The notes under the pieces were generated by a model, which did no database searches, had not been told where the DNA came from, and saw nothing but the letters and a program-made list of their open reading frames with translations. DNA of 38,523 nt from Candidatus Omnitrophota bacterium (GTDB taxonomy: Bacteria; Omnitrophota; Gorgyraeia; Zapsychrales; Fredricksoniimonadaceae), in the NCBI GenBank assembly GCA_903861305.1, contig CAIOTT010000048.1:1-38523 (forward strand), given 5' to 3'. Shown here in pieces: positions 24,857 to 37,587 of the stretch. The position numbers and the translations under genes were made by a program. Positions within the stretch are counted from its first letter, which is position 1. The number at the start of each line of letters is the position of its first letter.

Positions 24857-24921
24857 GCGTTTAGAGATCTATTCAATTAACCATTGCACAAGAATATCGC
24901 TCCGAAAGGCAAGGTTGTTCT

Positions 24922-27195
24922 ATGAGCTGGCGCTGGTTCCCCTGGAAATTCCTTTTACGACAAGCCGCGCGCCGGCAGGGGTTTCTTGACCCTGTCAGGG
25001 TCCTTTCCCAGCTGCAGAATTTCGCACAACCATCCGAGGTCATAGCACCGACAGAGTTGTTGCGTTCAGGTGTTGTCATGCACGCCCGCGGCCTGATCAA
25101 CAGCCTTGCGATCCAGCATAATCTTGATTGGGTCTGGCCTTACTGGATCGAATGCCAGTATAACCCTCAAAATAAAGCCTTTATTCCCAGGGCGTTCTCG
25201 CTTACCCAGATCAATCTTACGCATCGTAACTGGACTGCTTTGGGCATCCCCGGTTGTGAGGAATTTCCCATTGTTGATCCCCGCGGCCTGGTGACGCCGT
25301 TTTACGACGGGTGGTCTTTGGATGCATGGGTCATTCCGTCCTTGGGGAAACCTCTGATCCCTTCCAGGTTGCCGGCCGTTCACCAGAAGCTGGATATTGA
25401 CGACGGGATGATGCGTGTCATAACAGAATGCGTCAACGAAAACTCCAAGCTGCGCGCCATTGTTGAGGTCGTGGGATCGGTCAAGGACCCAGTCTGTCAG
25501 CTCCAGATCGATGCTGTCGCGTCAACGTCCGCGTGGCTTGTGCTTTCCGTGAGGCCGTACAATCCCGAAGGCGTCAGCTTTGTTCATGATATCGCCTTGC
25601 AGGATGACCGCAAAAGCTGGCTGGTGAACCGTAAAGAACGGGTCTTTTTTGATACGCCGCTCGACCAGTGTGAATTTTCCTACTACCATCGCGGTGATGT
25701 CTTCAGGCATATCCCGTCAAAAGAAGATGCACAGGCGATCTGGTGCAAGGTGGGCATGGCCACGGCCGCGGGCATGTACCGGCTCGATAAGGATATCCCT
25801 CGCGTGATCAATGTTCATGTCCCGTTGCAGGATCGCACGCAAAGCAAGGATACCCAGCGTCCAAAATGGGTATTCCCGCAAAGTACCTGGGATGAAAGTC
25901 TCAGGGAAAGCAGCCCTCTGAGGGTCCCTGACCCGCATTTTCAGTTCCTCTATGAGGCGGCCCTGCGCACCATGGTCCTGCATTCTCCAAAAGAGGTCTA
26001 TCCCGGGCCATTCATTTACAGGCGGTTCTGGTTCCGTGACGCGGCCTTTATCCTGAACGCCTTGCTGGCAGCAGGATTCAAGGGGCGTGTCCGTCGGGCC
26101 CTGGATGAATTCCGTTCCCGCCAGACAGCGGAAGGGTATTTTCTATCCCAGGAAGGTGAGTGGGATTCCAATGGCGAAGCGTTGTGGATCATGCGTCAGT
26201 ATTGTGAAATGACCGGGCATGTGCCTCCAGATGCCTGGAGGACATCGATCATCAAAGCAGGCCGGTGGATCTGCCGCAAGCGTTTGTCGTCGCAATTGAA
26301 GTTCAAGCATGCCGGCCTTATGCCTTCCGGATTCAGCGCCGAGCACCTTGGCCCCAATGATTTTTATTATTGGGATGATTTTTGGAGCGTCGCAGGGTTC
26401 AAGGCCGCGGCATTTTTATGTGAGGCGTACCAGGACCATGCGCGCGTTGCGTGCTTTGAAAAAGAAGCCGGGGCGCTGTCCCTTGCCATTGACCGGAGCC
26501 TTGAAATATCGGCGGCATTCCTCCAAAGGACCGCCATGCCGGCTTCCGTTTACCGCCGGATGGATGCCGGAGCGGTCGGGTCCCTTGTTGCCGGTTATCC
26601 GCTGCGGCTTATGGCGCCGAATGATCCCCGGCTCATGGGCACCCTTGATTTCCTGATGAAAAATTGCCTTATACATGGGGGGTTCTTTCATGACATGACC
26701 CATTCAGGCATCAATCCTTACCTGACCCTCCATATGGCCCAGGTGCTTTTACGCGCCAATGACCCGAGGTTCTTCGACCTGATGACAGTGGTGGCAGACC
26801 TGGCATCTTCGACGGGGCAATGGCCGGAAGCGATCCATCCCGCGACAGGCGGGGGGTGCATGGGTGATGGCCAGCATGTCTGGGCGGCTGCGGAATGGGT
26901 CCTGATGCTCCGGAATTGTTTTCTACGTGAGGAGACCGGCCGGCTGATCCTGTGTTCAGGGATACCGAATTCATGGCTCGATAAAGGCGAGGTCATGTCA
27001 TTCGGCCCGGCACCGACCCTTTTCGGGGATGTCCAGGTCACTGTAAGACCAGGGCCCAAAGATGTTACCGTCACATGTAGCGGCCAGTGGTTCGCTTCTG
27101 AACCGTTCATTGAAGTGAAACTGCCGGGTTGCCCGGGCGTACAGGTCCCCCGGGGCGCCGGCACGGTCACCCTGGAAAGGAAATTGCATGTATGA
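24922..27195 (+). CDS. six-hairpin glycosidase-like protein (amylo-alpha-1,6-glucosidase/GH15-like)
   Basis: 757 residues, no clear signal peptide. Residues about 1-320 look like a beta-rich domain. Residues about 335-690 look like an (alpha/alpha)6 barrel: FWFRDAAFI at 369-377 (Trp-x-Arg-Asp substrate loop), EGEWDSNGEALW at 411-422 with candidate acids E413, D415 and E419, and YYWDDFW near 485. These fit debranching or glucoamylase-type families. I cannot fix the family or substrate, and the catalytic pair is a guess. A C-terminal beta domain closes the protein. The stop overlaps the next gene (ATGA), a GT4 glycosyltransferase, which suggests shared glycan metabolism. Confidence 0.65.
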   Translation: MSWRWFPWKFLLRQAARRQGFLDPVRVLSQLQNFAQPSEVIAPTELLRSGVVMHARGLINSLAIQHNLDWVWPYWIECQYNPQNKAFIPRAFSLTQINLTHRNWTALGIPGCEEFPIVDPRGLVTPFYDGWSLDAWVIPSLGKPLIPSRLPAVHQKLDIDDGMMRVITECVNENSKLRAIVEVVGSVKDPVCQLQIDAVASTSAWLVLSVRPYNPEGVSFVHDIALQDDRKSWLVNRKERVFFDTPLDQCEFSYYHRGDVFRHIPSKEDAQAIWCKVGMATAAGMYRLDKDIPRVINVHVPLQDRTQSKDTQRPKWVFPQSTWDESLRESSPLRVPDPHFQFLYEAALRTMVLHSPKEVYPGPFIYRRFWFRDAAFILNALLAAGFKGRVRRALDEFRSRQTAEGYFLSQEGEWDSNGEALWIMRQYCEMTGHVPPDAWRTSIIKAGRWICRKRLSSQLKFKHAGLMPSGFSAEHLGPNDFYYWDDFWSVAGFKAAAFLCEAYQDHARVACFEKEAGALSLAIDRSLEISAAFLQRTAMPASVYRRMDAGAVGSLVAGYPLRLMAPNDPRLMGTLDFLMKNCLIHGGFFHDMTHSGINPYLTLHMAQVLLRANDPRFFDLMTVVADLASSTGQWPEAIHPATGGGCMGDGQHVWAAAEWVLMLRNCFLREETGRLILCSGIPNSWLDKGEVMSFGPAPTLFGDVQVTVRPGPKDVTVTCSGQWFASEPFIEVKLPGCPGVQVPRGAGTVTLERKLHV

Positions 27196-28493
27196 GGATC
27201 CTCATGATGACAAATTCTTATCGGCCGACCGTTGGCGGGCTGGAACGCTCGATCGAATATTTTACACAGGAGTTCCGTCGGTTGGGCCATCAGGTGCTGA
27301 TCGTGGCTCCAGCACAAAAAGGGGCCCCGGAACATGAACGGGGGGTATGCCGGATACCGGCTATAAAAAATTTCAACAAGACTGATTTCTCGATCGAACT
27401 GCCGATCTATTTCAACCTCTCCAGAGCCTTGGTCAAATTTCGCCCTCAGGTCGTCCACGCGCATCACCCATTCTTGGTCGGCAATACGGCCTTGCGTGTC
27501 GCTTCAAAATTCAAGGCCCCGGTCATTTTTACCCACCATACGCTTTATGAAGAGAACACGCATTATGTGCCGTTCAATTCGGGACTGATAAAACAGTTCG
27601 TTGTTGTCATGGCCACAACGTATGCCAACCTGGCTGATTGCGTTTTTGCACCCAGCAGGAGCATAGCTGACCTTATCCGCCAACGCGGCGTAAAACGTCC
27701 GGTCGAGGTGGTGCCAACCGGTATCTATCCGGATCGTTTCAGGGTGGATAACGCAAGGGAGTTCCGGCTTCACCATGGCATCCGGCAGGATACTTTTGTC
27801 GTTGGAACAGCGGGGAGGCTCGCCCCTGAGAAGAATATTGATTTTTTGATGCGCGGGGTCCTGGCATTCCTTCAGGAGCATGAGAATGCGGTGTTCCTGG
27901 TCGTGGGTGACGGGGTGTCGCAAATGGGGCTGAAAAAGTTCTTCCGCCAGCATGGTTGTTCAAAGAAGTTGATCTGCACCGGGACGCTGCAGGCGCAGGA
28001 ATTGGCAGATGCGTATTATGCGATGGATGTTTTTGCGTTCGCTTCTCACAGCGAAACGCAGGGCCTTGTCCTTTTGGAGTCTATGGCGTGCGGCGTTCCG
28101 GTGGTCGCTGTGGATGCTTCGGGCGTAAGGGATGTCGTTCGGGACCGGGTAAACGGGTTCATGATACCCGATGATGATGAGAGGGATTTTGCCAAAGCGA
28201 TCCGGGAGGTCGCATGTGCGTCAGACAAGGAACGGGCTGGCCTGCGTGAAGTGGCTGTCGCTGTGGCAGCGGGATTTACGATGGATAGTTCTGCCGCAAA
28301 AGCGCTCGCCGTATATGAACGGCTCGTCGATCAGAGATCATCAGGCTATGAACGGGAAAATAATCACTGGCAGGAACTTCTCCGTCGTGCTTTACCGGAA
28401 ATGGAGTTCGCCAGGGCATTGGTGAAAACAGCGGCAACTGCCGAGGACCTTGAAAATGAGCCCGGTAGCCGTCACCAACAGGCGGAAGTTTGA
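27192..28493 (+). CDS. GT4-family glycosyltransferase (diacylglycerol-glucosyltransferase-like)
   Basis: 433 residues from the ATG overlapping the previous stop; the longer frame from 27129 only reads the upstream gene out of frame. The N-terminal GT-B half has the glycine loop YRPTVGGLERSIEYF and VHAHHPFLVGNTAL. THHTLYEENTHYVPF resembles a string seen in glycolipid (diacylglycerol) glucosyltransferases. The C-terminal half holds GRLAPEKNIDFLM and the sugar-nucleotide E-x7-E motif in SETQGLVLLESMACGVPVV. It likely moves a sugar with retention from a nucleotide donor to a lipid or glycan acceptor at the cytosolic face of the membrane. Its stop overlaps the ATPase H subunit start (TGATG). Confidence 0.82.
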   Translation: MRILMMTNSYRPTVGGLERSIEYFTQEFRRLGHQVLIVAPAQKGAPEHERGVCRIPAIKNFNKTDFSIELPIYFNLSRALVKFRPQVVHAHHPFLVGNTALRVASKFKAPVIFTHHTLYEENTHYVPFNSGLIKQFVVVMATTYANLADCVFAPSRSIADLIRQRGVKRPVEVVPTGIYPDRFRVDNAREFRLHHGIRQDTFVVGTAGRLAPEKNIDFLMRGVLAFLQEHENAVFLVVGDGVSQMGLKKFFRQHGCSKKLICTGTLQAQELADAYYAMDVFAFASHSETQGLVLLESMACGVPVVAVDASGVRDVVRDRVNGFMIPDDDERDFAKAIREVACASDKERAGLREVAVAVAAGFTMDSSAAKALAVYERLVDQRSSGYERENNHWQELLRRALPEMEFARALVKTAATAEDLENEPGSRHQQAEV

Positions 28494-28810
28494 TGGAGAA
28501 TATCATATCCAAAGTCCTGGAAGCGGAAGAAGCGGCGCATCGGATGGTCGAGGAAGCCAAAGAGAAAGCCAGGATCAACATCGACAGGGCCAAAGAGGAT
28601 GCGGCGCACCTGAAAGACGCCGAGATACAGCGGCACGTTGGAGAACGGGAAGGTTCGCTCCTTAAGGCGGAGGAAGACGCGGCGGGCCTCAAGCGTTCGG
28701 CGCTGGATGAGGCCGCACGGCAGGCAGAGGCAATGGTGCAGGAAAAGTCCGGCGTGGCCGAGGCTGTTGCCGTGAAATTCTTCGAGGCCATTATCAAAGG
28801 CAGGTCATAA
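28493..28810 (+). CDS. V/A-type ATPase peripheral-stalk subunit H/G
   Basis: 105 residues from the ATG in the TGATG overlap with the glycosyltransferase. The whole chain is a charged coiled coil (AEEAAHRMVEEAKEKARINI), as in the H/G subunit that pairs with subunit E to form the peripheral stalks. It opens the ATPase gene set; the C subunit begins directly after its stop. The call depends on shape and position, since such coiled coils carry little sequence signature. Confidence 0.8.
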   Translation: MENIISKVLEAEEAAHRMVEEAKEKARINIDRAKEDAAHLKDAEIQRHVGEREGSLLKAEEDAAGLKRSALDEAARQAEAMVQEKSGVAEAVAVKFFEAIIKGRS

Positions 28811-29862
28811 ATGCGCGATCTGATCACATATGCGTTCATCAATGCCAGGATCCGGGCGATGTACGGGAAGTTCCTTACTGAAGAAAAGTGGGAAGAACTT
28901 CTCCAGGCCAAAGATCTTCCCGGTGCGCTCGCGGCCCTGCGCGGCACGTTGTATGACACTTTTATCCGCGAGGATGTCGTGCGTGACAAGGGCCTTGAAT
29001 TCATCGAGCGGGCACTGGTCTTTAATGATACCGGGATCCACCAGAAGATCCTGAAGAATATGCGTCACAACAGCCGGGCCCGGAAAGTCATCGAGCTGCT
29101 GCGTGAACGCGACGAGATCAATGAGATCAAGGTGATGCTAAGGTGCTGGCATGACAAGAAAATTACGGACGGCCGGGAACATGTCCTGCCGGAAGCATTC
29201 GTTCCACCCCTCGATGTTGGCCGTGTGATGTCGTCACGGAATATGGATGAGCTGGTGAACGCTTTTGACGGAAGTCCGTACCAAAGCGCGTTTTTCTCAT
29301 CAAGCAAGAAATACCGTGAGACAGGCTCCTTGTTCTATATCGAGTCGGCCCTGGACCGTGAACATTTTGAACGCTTGTGGCGCGAGGTGGATCGCTTGCC
29401 GGGCTCTGACCGGACGGTCGCGGCACGTTTGCTGGGGATCGAGACCGACATCGAGAATATCAGCTGCCTGATAAGGCTTCGGCAGTACTTTGATTTTTCG
29501 TCGGCAGATCTGTCTTTGGTCATGCTGCCGCGCGGTTACAGGGTCGACGAGCGGATGATGCGCCAATTATTTATCAAGGAGGGGCTTGGTGACATGGTCC
29601 GGGGCATGGCGGTGCGGCCTTATCAGGACCTGGCCTCGTTATTTGGCCCTGAAATGGAGCGTTCTGCGCTGTTCCTTTTAGAAGCCGCCCTTTATCAGGT
29701 GCTTTTCAAGGAAGCCCGCAGGGTCATGGGTGGTTTTCCTTTTACGATCGGCACCATCCTGGCCTATCTGATCCTGAAAAGGGCAGAAACACGCAAGATG
29801 ATATCCATCCTTTATGGTAAGGAGTACGGCATGCCGCCTGACCGGATCAAAAAGGCCCTGGT

Positions 29863-29869
<7 letters not shown>
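28811..29869 (+). CDS. ntpC: V/A-type ATPase subunit C (central-stalk socket, d-like)
   Basis: 352 residues, the usual size for the helical C/d subunit that couples the central stalk to the c ring. It begins DLITYAFINARIRAMYGKFL, like the family N-terminus, and ends with an EARRVMGGFPFTIGTILAYLILKRAE stretch conserved in subunit C. It starts with no gap after H and overlaps subunit I by 7 bases. C usually lies after K and E; here it precedes I. Confidence 0.88.
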
Positions 29870-32212
<2,343 letters not shown>

Positions 32213-32237
32213 CACTGCCATCAGGAAAGGTAAAGGC

Positions 32238-32543
32238 ATGAGGTACTATTGCATCGGCGATGAGGCAACGGTAACGGGGTTCAAGCTGGCCGGCGTTGAG
32301 GGTAAAGTGGTCCGGACGGCCGCGGAAACCCGTGCACTTTTTCAATCGGTCGTGACCATATCCGGTGTAGGCATTGTTATTATTACCGAAAAGATGGCGG
32401 GTTTGATCCGGGAGGACGTGGAAAAGTTCGAGGCTGGAGCAGATCTTCCGCTCGTTGTGGAGATACCCGACCGTGACGGGCCGGCCATGGAAAGAAAAAG
32501 TCTGGCGCAGATCGTACGCCATGCTGTGGGGGTGAAGGTCTGA
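32238..32543 (+). CDS. ntpG: V/A-type ATPase subunit F
   Basis: 101 residues from the ATG at 32238 (MRYYCIGDEATVTGFKLAG), the typical F-subunit start; an in-frame opening at 32199 would extend into the K stop region. GVGIVIITEKMAGLI is the central strand and helix. F binds in the central shaft with D. It usually follows C; here it stands between K and E. The stop overlaps the E start (TGATG). Confidence 0.9.
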   Translation: MRYYCIGDEATVTGFKLAGVEGKVVRTAAETRALFQSVVTISGVGIVIITEKMAGLIREDVEKFEAGADLPLVVEIPDRDGPAMERKSLAQIVRHAVGVKV

Positions 32544-33196
32544 TGGCCAATACAGATGTGCCCCAGAGCGGTTCCACCGATGCTTTGTGCGCCCAGATCT
32601 TAAAGGACGCCGGGATCGAGGCTGATGCCATCGTTGCAAAGGCCGAGGCCGAGGCTGCGGGGATACTGACCTTGAATGACGCGGTGGTGGCAGAACTGCG
32701 GCGTGAAGCCATGAACGCGGTTTATGCTCAAGCCACGGTTGTGGAACGGAGGATACTGGCAACCGTGGACCTGGGGAAGCGCAGGATACTCCTGGAGGCG
32801 CGGGAAAAAGTTTTGGAGCTGGTCATGGCGCGGATAAAGGTGTTGGCCGTTGAATTCCGTTCTTCGTCGCAATATCCGGGCTACCTGCAAAGGATGGTCG
32901 TGGACGGCGCCCTGGCCCTGGACCCCGGCGAGGTCGTTGTTACAGCGGCTGCGTGTGACCAGGGGCTGTTGTCCCGTTCCTTTCTCGAGGTGGTTGAACG
33001 GGAGCTTCAAGCAAAACGTTCACAAGGGACAACCCTGGTCCTGGAGCTGGATGATAAGGAAACCGATATCGGGGTTACCGTGCGGTCCCGTGACCGCAGG
33101 ATGGAATGCAACAATACATTCCGGGCCCGCCTGGCCAGGGTGTATGACGAGGTCCGTGCTGATGTATTAAAGGAGGTCTTTGGTGACAATGTTTAA
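32543..33196 (+). CDS. ntpE: V/A-type ATPase subunit E (peripheral stalk)
   Basis: 217 residues. The N-terminal half is a coiled coil rich in Ala and Glu (IVAKAEAEAAGILTLND) that pairs with H. The C-terminal half is globular (TLVLELDDKETDIGVTV, then NTFRARLARVYDEVR), the part that contacts the A3B3 head. It starts at the F stop and overlaps the A gene. The final bases hold AAAGGAGG, the ribosome-binding site for A. Confidence 0.88.
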   Translation: MANTDVPQSGSTDALCAQILKDAGIEADAIVAKAEAEAAGILTLNDAVVAELRREAMNAVYAQATVVERRILATVDLGKRRILLEAREKVLELVMARIKVLAVEFRSSSQYPGYLQRMVVDGALALDPGEVVVTAAACDQGLLSRSFLEVVERELQAKRSQGTTLVLELDDKETDIGVTVRSRDRRMECNNTFRARLARVYDEVRADVLKEVFGDNV

Positions 33197-34949
33197 GGTC
33201 ATCGGACATGTTTCCAGGGTGGCAGGTCCTCTGGTGGAGGCCCAAAGCGCGGACCACGCGCACATGCTCGAGATGGTCAAGGTCGGTGATGACCAGCTAG
33301 TCGGTGAGATCGTGCGCCTGCGTGGGGCCAGGATCACCATCCAGGTCTACGAGGATACGACGTCGCTGAAGCCCGGCGTGCCGGTCTATGGTTCCGGCAT
33401 GCCGCTGGCCGTGGAGCTGGGGCCCGGGCTGATCGGTTCGATCTATGACGGGATCCAGAGGCCGCTGGAAGTGATCCGCAGTTCCTCGGGACATTACATC
33501 CAGAAAGGGGTCCATGCCCAGGCGTTGGACCGCAGCAAAAAATGGCATTTCAAACCCCGGATGAAAGCTGGGGACGTCGTTGAACCCGGTGCGGTCATCG
33601 GGATCGTTCCAGAGACGAGCCTGATCGAACACAGGGTCCTGGCCCCCGTGGACGTGCGCGGCCGGGTCGTGTCCATTGTTGATGAAAGCGAACGCACGGT
33701 CGAAGAGGTTGTTGCCGTTATCTCTGACAAGGGAAAGGAAACACCTGTTTCATTATACCAGCGCTGGCCGGTCCGCCAGGGGCGGCCGTATGGTACCAAG
33801 GAGCGTCTGAGCGAGCCTTTGATCACGGGTCAAAGGGTCATTGACACACTGTTCCCTGTGCCCAAAGGCGGTGCCGTGGCGGTGCCCGGAGGGTTCGGTA
33901 CCGGGAAAACGATCGTCCAGCACCAGTTGGCCAAGTGGTGTGACGCGGATATAATTGTGTTCATCGGCTGCGGCGAACGCGGCAATGAAATGACCGACGT
34001 GCTGCTGAGCTTTCCCAAGCTGGTGGACCCCCGCAGTAAAAAGTCCTTGATGGAGCGTACGATCCTTATCGCGAACACCTCGAACATGCCGGTTGCGGCC
34101 AGGGAGGCGAGTATTTACACCGGGATCACGCTTGCGGAATATTACCGAGACATGGGTTATCATGTGGCTGTCATGGCGGATTCGACCTCGCGCTGGGCTG
34201 AGGCGCTGCGTGAGTTGTCCGGACGGATGGAGGAACTCCCCGCGGATGAGGGGTTCCCGGCATATCTTCCCACACGCCTGGCGGAATTCTACGAGCGGGC
34301 CGGCATGGTGCGCTCACTCTCAGGTAAGAGAGGGTCGATCACGATCGTAGGTTCTATTTCGCCGCCTGGAGGCGACTTTTCCGAGCCGGTGACCCAGCAC
34401 ACCAAGCGTTACGTCCGTTGTTTTTGGGCCCTGGACAGGGACCTGGCGAATGCGCGGCATTATCCTTCCATCAGCTGGATCGACAGTTACTCGGGCTACA
34501 TTGATGAGGTCGAGCCCTGGTGGCGCAAGAACCTTGACCCTGACTGGCTTGCGCTGCGCAACCAGATCATGGACCTCCTGCAAAAAGAAGAGCGGCTCCA
34601 GCAGGTCGTGAAGCTGGTGGGGCCGGATGTCCTGCCGGACAGCCAGAAGATCATCCTGGAAACGTGCGTGATCTTTAAGGCCACGTTCCTGCAGCAGAGC
34701 GCTTTCGACGAGGTCGATATGTTCACGGCACCCCAAAAACAGGTCCGGATGCTGAAGATCATCCTGAAATTTTATGAAAAAAGCGTCGCGGCGATAAAGT
34801 CCGGGGTCACCCTTGAGAAGATCAGGAAGTCGACATTGCGCTCAGACATCCTGCGGATGAAGCTGGCGGTCCGCAATGAGGACATGGACAAACTTGACCT
34901 GCTGGCCGCATCACTCGAGGCTTTTGTGCTGGAGGAGGCGGTGCCATGA
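33183..34949 (+). CDS. ntpA: V/A-type ATPase catalytic subunit A
   Basis: About 588 residues. GTG at 33183 is preferred because GGAGG (33172-33176) lies 6 bases before it; an ATG at 33189 is the alternative. The P-loop is GGFGTGKT at 236-243, against the more common GxFGSGKT, so ATP binding should be normal. [14 protein letters not shown] supplies the catalytic Glu, and [13 protein letters not shown] and [13 protein letters not shown] are standard A-subunit motifs. The bulge domain specific to A is present at about 110-190. The stop overlaps B as ATGA. Confidence 0.96.
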   Translation: MTMFKVIGHVSRVAGPLVEAQSADHAHMLEMVKVGDDQLVGEIVRLRGARITIQVYEDTTSLKPGVPVYGSGMPLAVELGPGLIGSIYDGIQRPLEVIRSSSGHYIQKGVHAQALDRSKKWHFKPRMKAGDVVEPGAVIGIVPETSLIEHRVLAPVDVRGRVVSIVDESERTVEEVVAVISDKGKETPVSLYQRWPVRQGRPYGTKERLSEPLITGQRVIDTLFPVPKGGAVAVPGGFGTGKTIVQHQLAKWCDADIIVFIGCGERGNEMTDVLLSFPKLVDPRSKKSLMERTILIANTSNMPVAAREASIYTGITLAEYYRDMGYHVAVMADSTSRWAEALRELSGRMEELPADEGFPAYLPTRLAEFYERAGMVRSLSGKRGSITIVGSISPPGGDFSEPVTQHTKRYVRCFWALDRDLANARHYPSISWIDSYSGYIDEVEPWWRKNLDPDWLALRNQIMDLLQKEERLQQVVKLVGPDVLPDSQKIILETCVIFKATFLQQSAFDEVDMFTAPQKQVRMLKIILKFYEKSVAAIKSGVTLEKIRKSTLRSDILRMKLAVRNEDMDKLDLLAASLEAFVLEEAVP

Positions 34950-36340
34950 CAGAAAAGGTATTGCCTTTTCAGAACAGGGAATACATAGGTATCCACGAGG
35001 TCATGGGCCCGTTGTTCGTCATTGAGCAGGTGCATGATGTCGGTTATAACGAACTCGTCGAGATCGTTGACGAGCGGGGCCAGACCAAGCTGGGCATCAC
35101 GCTTGAGGTCGCACGGAACATGGCCGTGGTGCAGATCTTCGGCGGTACCGGGGGGCTTTCCCTGGCCGCGCCACGGGTAAAATTCACGGGCCGCTCCTTT
35201 GAACTCCCCGTCGCGGCGGCCATGCTGGGGCGGGTTTTCAATGGCCTGGGCCAGCCGATCGACGGCATGCCGAAGTTTATCCCAGAGAAGATCGCGGATG
35301 TGAACGGCTTGCCGATCAACCCCACAGCGCGTGATTACCCCAACCGTTTCATCCAGACGGGTATTTCATCGATCGACGCGATGAACACACTTGTGCGCGG
35401 CCAAAAGCTTCCCATTTTCTCCGGTAACGGGCTGCCGCATGACATCCTGGCGGCCCAGATCGCCCGTCAGGCCAGGATCATTGGCGACGATGACGGGTTC
35501 GCGGTCGTATTTGCGGCCATGGGGGTCAAGCATGATGTGGCGCAATTTTTCATCGATTCATTTGAAGAAAGCGGCGTGCTTGGGAAGGTTGTCACCTTCC
35601 TGAGCCTGGCCGATGCCCCTTCCATCGAGAGGATCATGACCCCGCGCGCGGCGCTGACCTGCGCGGAGTTCCTGGCGTTCGAGAAGGGGATGCATATTTT
35701 GGTCATCCTGACGGACATGGGGAATTATTGCGAGGCCCTGCGCGAGATCGCGACGCTGCGCGGCGAGATCCCGGCGAGAAAAGGCTATCCGGGGTACCTT
35801 TACAGCGACCTGGCGAGCTTGTACGAACGGGCCGGGCTGATCAAGGGGCTGAAGGGGTCGATCACCCAGATGCCGATCCTGACCATGCCTAACGACGATA
35901 TCACGCATCCGGTCCCGGACCTGACCGGATATATCACCGAAGGGCAGATCGTGCTTGAACGGGAGCTGAGCCAAAAAGGTATATATCCGCCCATATCCGG
36001 CCTGCCATCCCTGTCGCGCCTGATGAAAGACAATATCGGGCATGGTTTGACCCGTGACGATCATCCGCATTTGGCGAGCCAGCTCTTTGCCTGTTACGCG
36101 CGCGTCAAGGATGTGCGGGCCCTGGCTTTGGTCATTGGTGAGGAGGAGTTGCCGGCCCTGGACCGCAAATATCTTGAATTCGGCGAGGCTTTTGAGCGGC
36201 AGTTCCTGAGCCAGGGGCGTTATGAGGACCGCAGCCTCGATCAAAGCCTTGACCTTGGGTGGAAGCTGTTGTCCCTTTTGCCCCAGGATGAATTGCACCG
36301 GATCACGGGCGAGGAGATCAGCAAATTCTACGGGAAGTGA
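34946..36340 (+). CDS. ntpB: V/A-type ATPase regulatory subunit B
   Basis: 464 residues. B lacks a P-loop, as expected. Motifs: [53 protein letters not shown], and [32 protein letters not shown]. It alternates with A in the hexameric head and provides the noncatalytic nucleotide interface. It overlaps A by four bases and is followed by D after 3 bases. Confidence 0.96.
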   Translation: MTEKVLPFQNREYIGIHEVMGPLFVIEQVHDVGYNELVEIVDERGQTKLGITLEVARNMAVVQIFGGTGGLSLAAPRVKFTGRSFELPVAAAMLGRVFNGLGQPIDGMPKFIPEKIADVNGLPINPTARDYPNRFIQTGISSIDAMNTLVRGQKLPIFSGNGLPHDILAAQIARQARIIGDDDGFAVVFAAMGVKHDVAQFFIDSFEESGVLGKVVTFLSLADAPSIERIMTPRAALTCAEFLAFEKGMHILVILTDMGNYCEALREIATLRGEIPARKGYPGYLYSDLASLYERAGLIKGLKGSITQMPILTMPNDDITHPVPDLTGYITEGQIVLERELSQKGIYPPISGLPSLSRLMKDNIGHGLTRDDHPHLASQLFACYARVKDVRALALVIGEEELPALDRKYLEFGEAFERQFLSQGRYEDRSLDQSLDLGWKLLSLLPQDELHRITGEEISKFYGK

Positions 36341-36343
36341 CCT

Positions 36344-36967
36344 ATGGCACGGCATCATGTCGCACCGACAAAGACCAGCCTTTTCAGGATCAGGCGCGAC
36401 CAGGCATTCGCGATCGAGGGGCATCAACTGCTCGAACAGAAGCGCGACATCCTTGTTGCGGAAATGATGGGCCTGATCGACGCGGCGGTTGAACTTCAGA
36501 AGAAGGTGGATGAGGCCTTGCGTGCGGCGCATGCGGCGATGAGTGAAGCGGGTGTGCGGATGGGGCAAAGCAAAGTCAGGTCCGCGGCGCAGGCCGTCAA
36601 CATCTCCGCTGATATCACACTCCATCGCCGGGAAGTTATTGGTGTTCATTTGCCGGCCGTGAACGTTACTTTAGAAGGACATGTCCCGTCTTACAGTTTG
36701 CGCGATACCAGTGCGTGGCTTGACGCAACATCCGCGGCCTTCCGGCAGGTGCTGGAATTGCTGGGTGAGATGGCCCGGCTCAAGGTATCGCTGATGCGGA
36801 TCTCCTTGGAAGTGCGCAAGACCGTCCGGCGGGTCAATGCCCTGGAGCAGATCCATCTTCCGGATTACGCTGACACGATCAAATATATCAACGACGTCCT
36901 GGAGGAGCAGGGAAGGGAATCTTTTTTTGTTCTTAAACTGATCAAATCCAGGATCGAGGCAAGGTGA
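36344..36967 (+). CDS. ntpD: V/A-type ATPase subunit D (central rotor shaft)
   Basis: 207 residues. Two long helices frame the chain: HHVAPTKTSLFRIRRDQAFA at the start, and at the end RLKVSLMRISLEVRKTVRRVNALEQ, which is strongly conserved in D. They form the coiled coil turning inside the A3B3 head. It is the last gene of the ATPase set. No hairpin terminator is visible in the 80 bases that follow. Confidence 0.94.
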   Translation: MARHHVAPTKTSLFRIRRDQAFAIEGHQLLEQKRDILVAEMMGLIDAAVELQKKVDEALRAAHAAMSEAGVRMGQSKVRSAAQAVNISADITLHRREVIGVHLPAVNVTLEGHVPSYSLRDTSAWLDATSAAFRQVLELLGEMARLKVSLMRISLEVRKTVRRVNALEQIHLPDYADTIKYINDVLEEQGRESFFVLKLIKSRIEAR

Positions 36968-36989
36968 GCTTAGTATTCCGTTAGTGCCA

Positions 36990-37019
36990 TTGACACTCAT
37001 ACTTATCATAATGTATCTT
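36990..37019 (+). promoter_or_regulatory. candidate sigma-70 promoter for the small secreted protein
   Basis: TTGACA at 36990-36995 is a perfect -35. TATCTT at 37014-37019, 18 bases on, matches four of six -10 positions. CATAAT at 37007 is closer to consensus but too near. An AGGAGAG lies before the ATG at 37048. Confidence 0.4.
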
Positions 37020-37047
37020 TAAATCAGTAAAATAGGAGAGATAACTT

Positions 37048-37551
37048 ATGACAATGAAAACATTGATCCTCGTTGCAAGCATAGTCATTGGTCTTGACGT
37101 TCTGTCTGCGGGCGCGGACAGCCTCACCATGACCACGTATTACCCGGCACCATCAGGGAATTATGCCCAGATCCAGACGACCCGCCTCGGCGTGGGCACC
37201 GCGAACCAGCCTAATCGTGACGGCGACATTCGCCTGACAGCCCAGGCTGGCGACCCCACCACATGGCCCGTAGGCGCGGTTGGCCAGGTCGCGTATTCCT
37301 CGGCCAATGACGGGATCTATTACTCCAACGGCTCGGCATGGGTAGGGTCGGGTAGCTCTACGGCGGTGATGTACCTTTCGTGTGCGTGGCAGAATGATTC
37401 GTATAGTGGCATAATTACTTGCACCCCACCTTCTTGCCCCAGTGGATGGACTTTGGCAGGAACTTCTAATGAACCTACGGCCAGTTTTTACAGCGGAGCG
37501 ACTGCTAGTGCCACTATATACGGTAAATCAACACGTGTTTGTACAAAATAG
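37048..37551 (+). CDS. small secreted protein with TYYPAP motif
   Basis: 167 residues. Residues 1-23 are a signal peptide ending SAGA. The mature start, DSLTMTTYYPAPSGNYAQIQ, is a motif I associate with many uncharacterised exported proteins of Omnitrophota and related phyla (from memory). A low-complexity Ser/Thr/Gly region and four cysteines (in LSCAW, TCTPPSC and VCTK) follow, possibly two disulfides. VGQVAYSSANDGIYYSNGSAWVG resembles tail-fibre-like or surface repeats. The stop codon TAG lies inside a repeat-like sequence (37545-37571). Function is unknown; a surface or pilus-associated role is speculative. Confidence 0.78.
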   Translation: MTMKTLILVASIVIGLDVLSAGADSLTMTTYYPAPSGNYAQIQTTRLGVGTANQPNRDGDIRLTAQAGDPTTWPVGAVGQVAYSSANDGIYYSNGSAWVGSGSSTAVMYLSCAWQNDSYSGIITCTPPSCPSGWTLAGTSNEPTASFYSGATASATIYGKSTRVCTK

Positions 37552-37571
37552 CGGGGGAACCGGGACATACT
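37545..37571 (+). repeat. REP-like half element overlapping a stop codon
   Basis: The sequence starting AAAATAGCGGGGGAACC shares AATAGCGGGG exactly with the start of the palindromic element at 37672. It supplies the TAG stop of the preceding gene and part of the leader of the next. It looks like a partial copy of the same short repeat. A wider copy count is needed to confirm this. Confidence 0.4.
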
Positions 37572-37587
37572 GTTTTTTCCTGCCACG

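Noticed and set aside
27129-27191. Longer start for the GT4 glycosyltransferase
   Set aside because: The extra residues are basic and lie inside the upstream gene; MRILMMTNSY is the usual GT4 beginning.
35558-36649. Long open frame on the minus strand (363 codons)
   Set aside because: It lies antisense to ATPase subunits B and D, which have clear family motifs; its text shows no domain.
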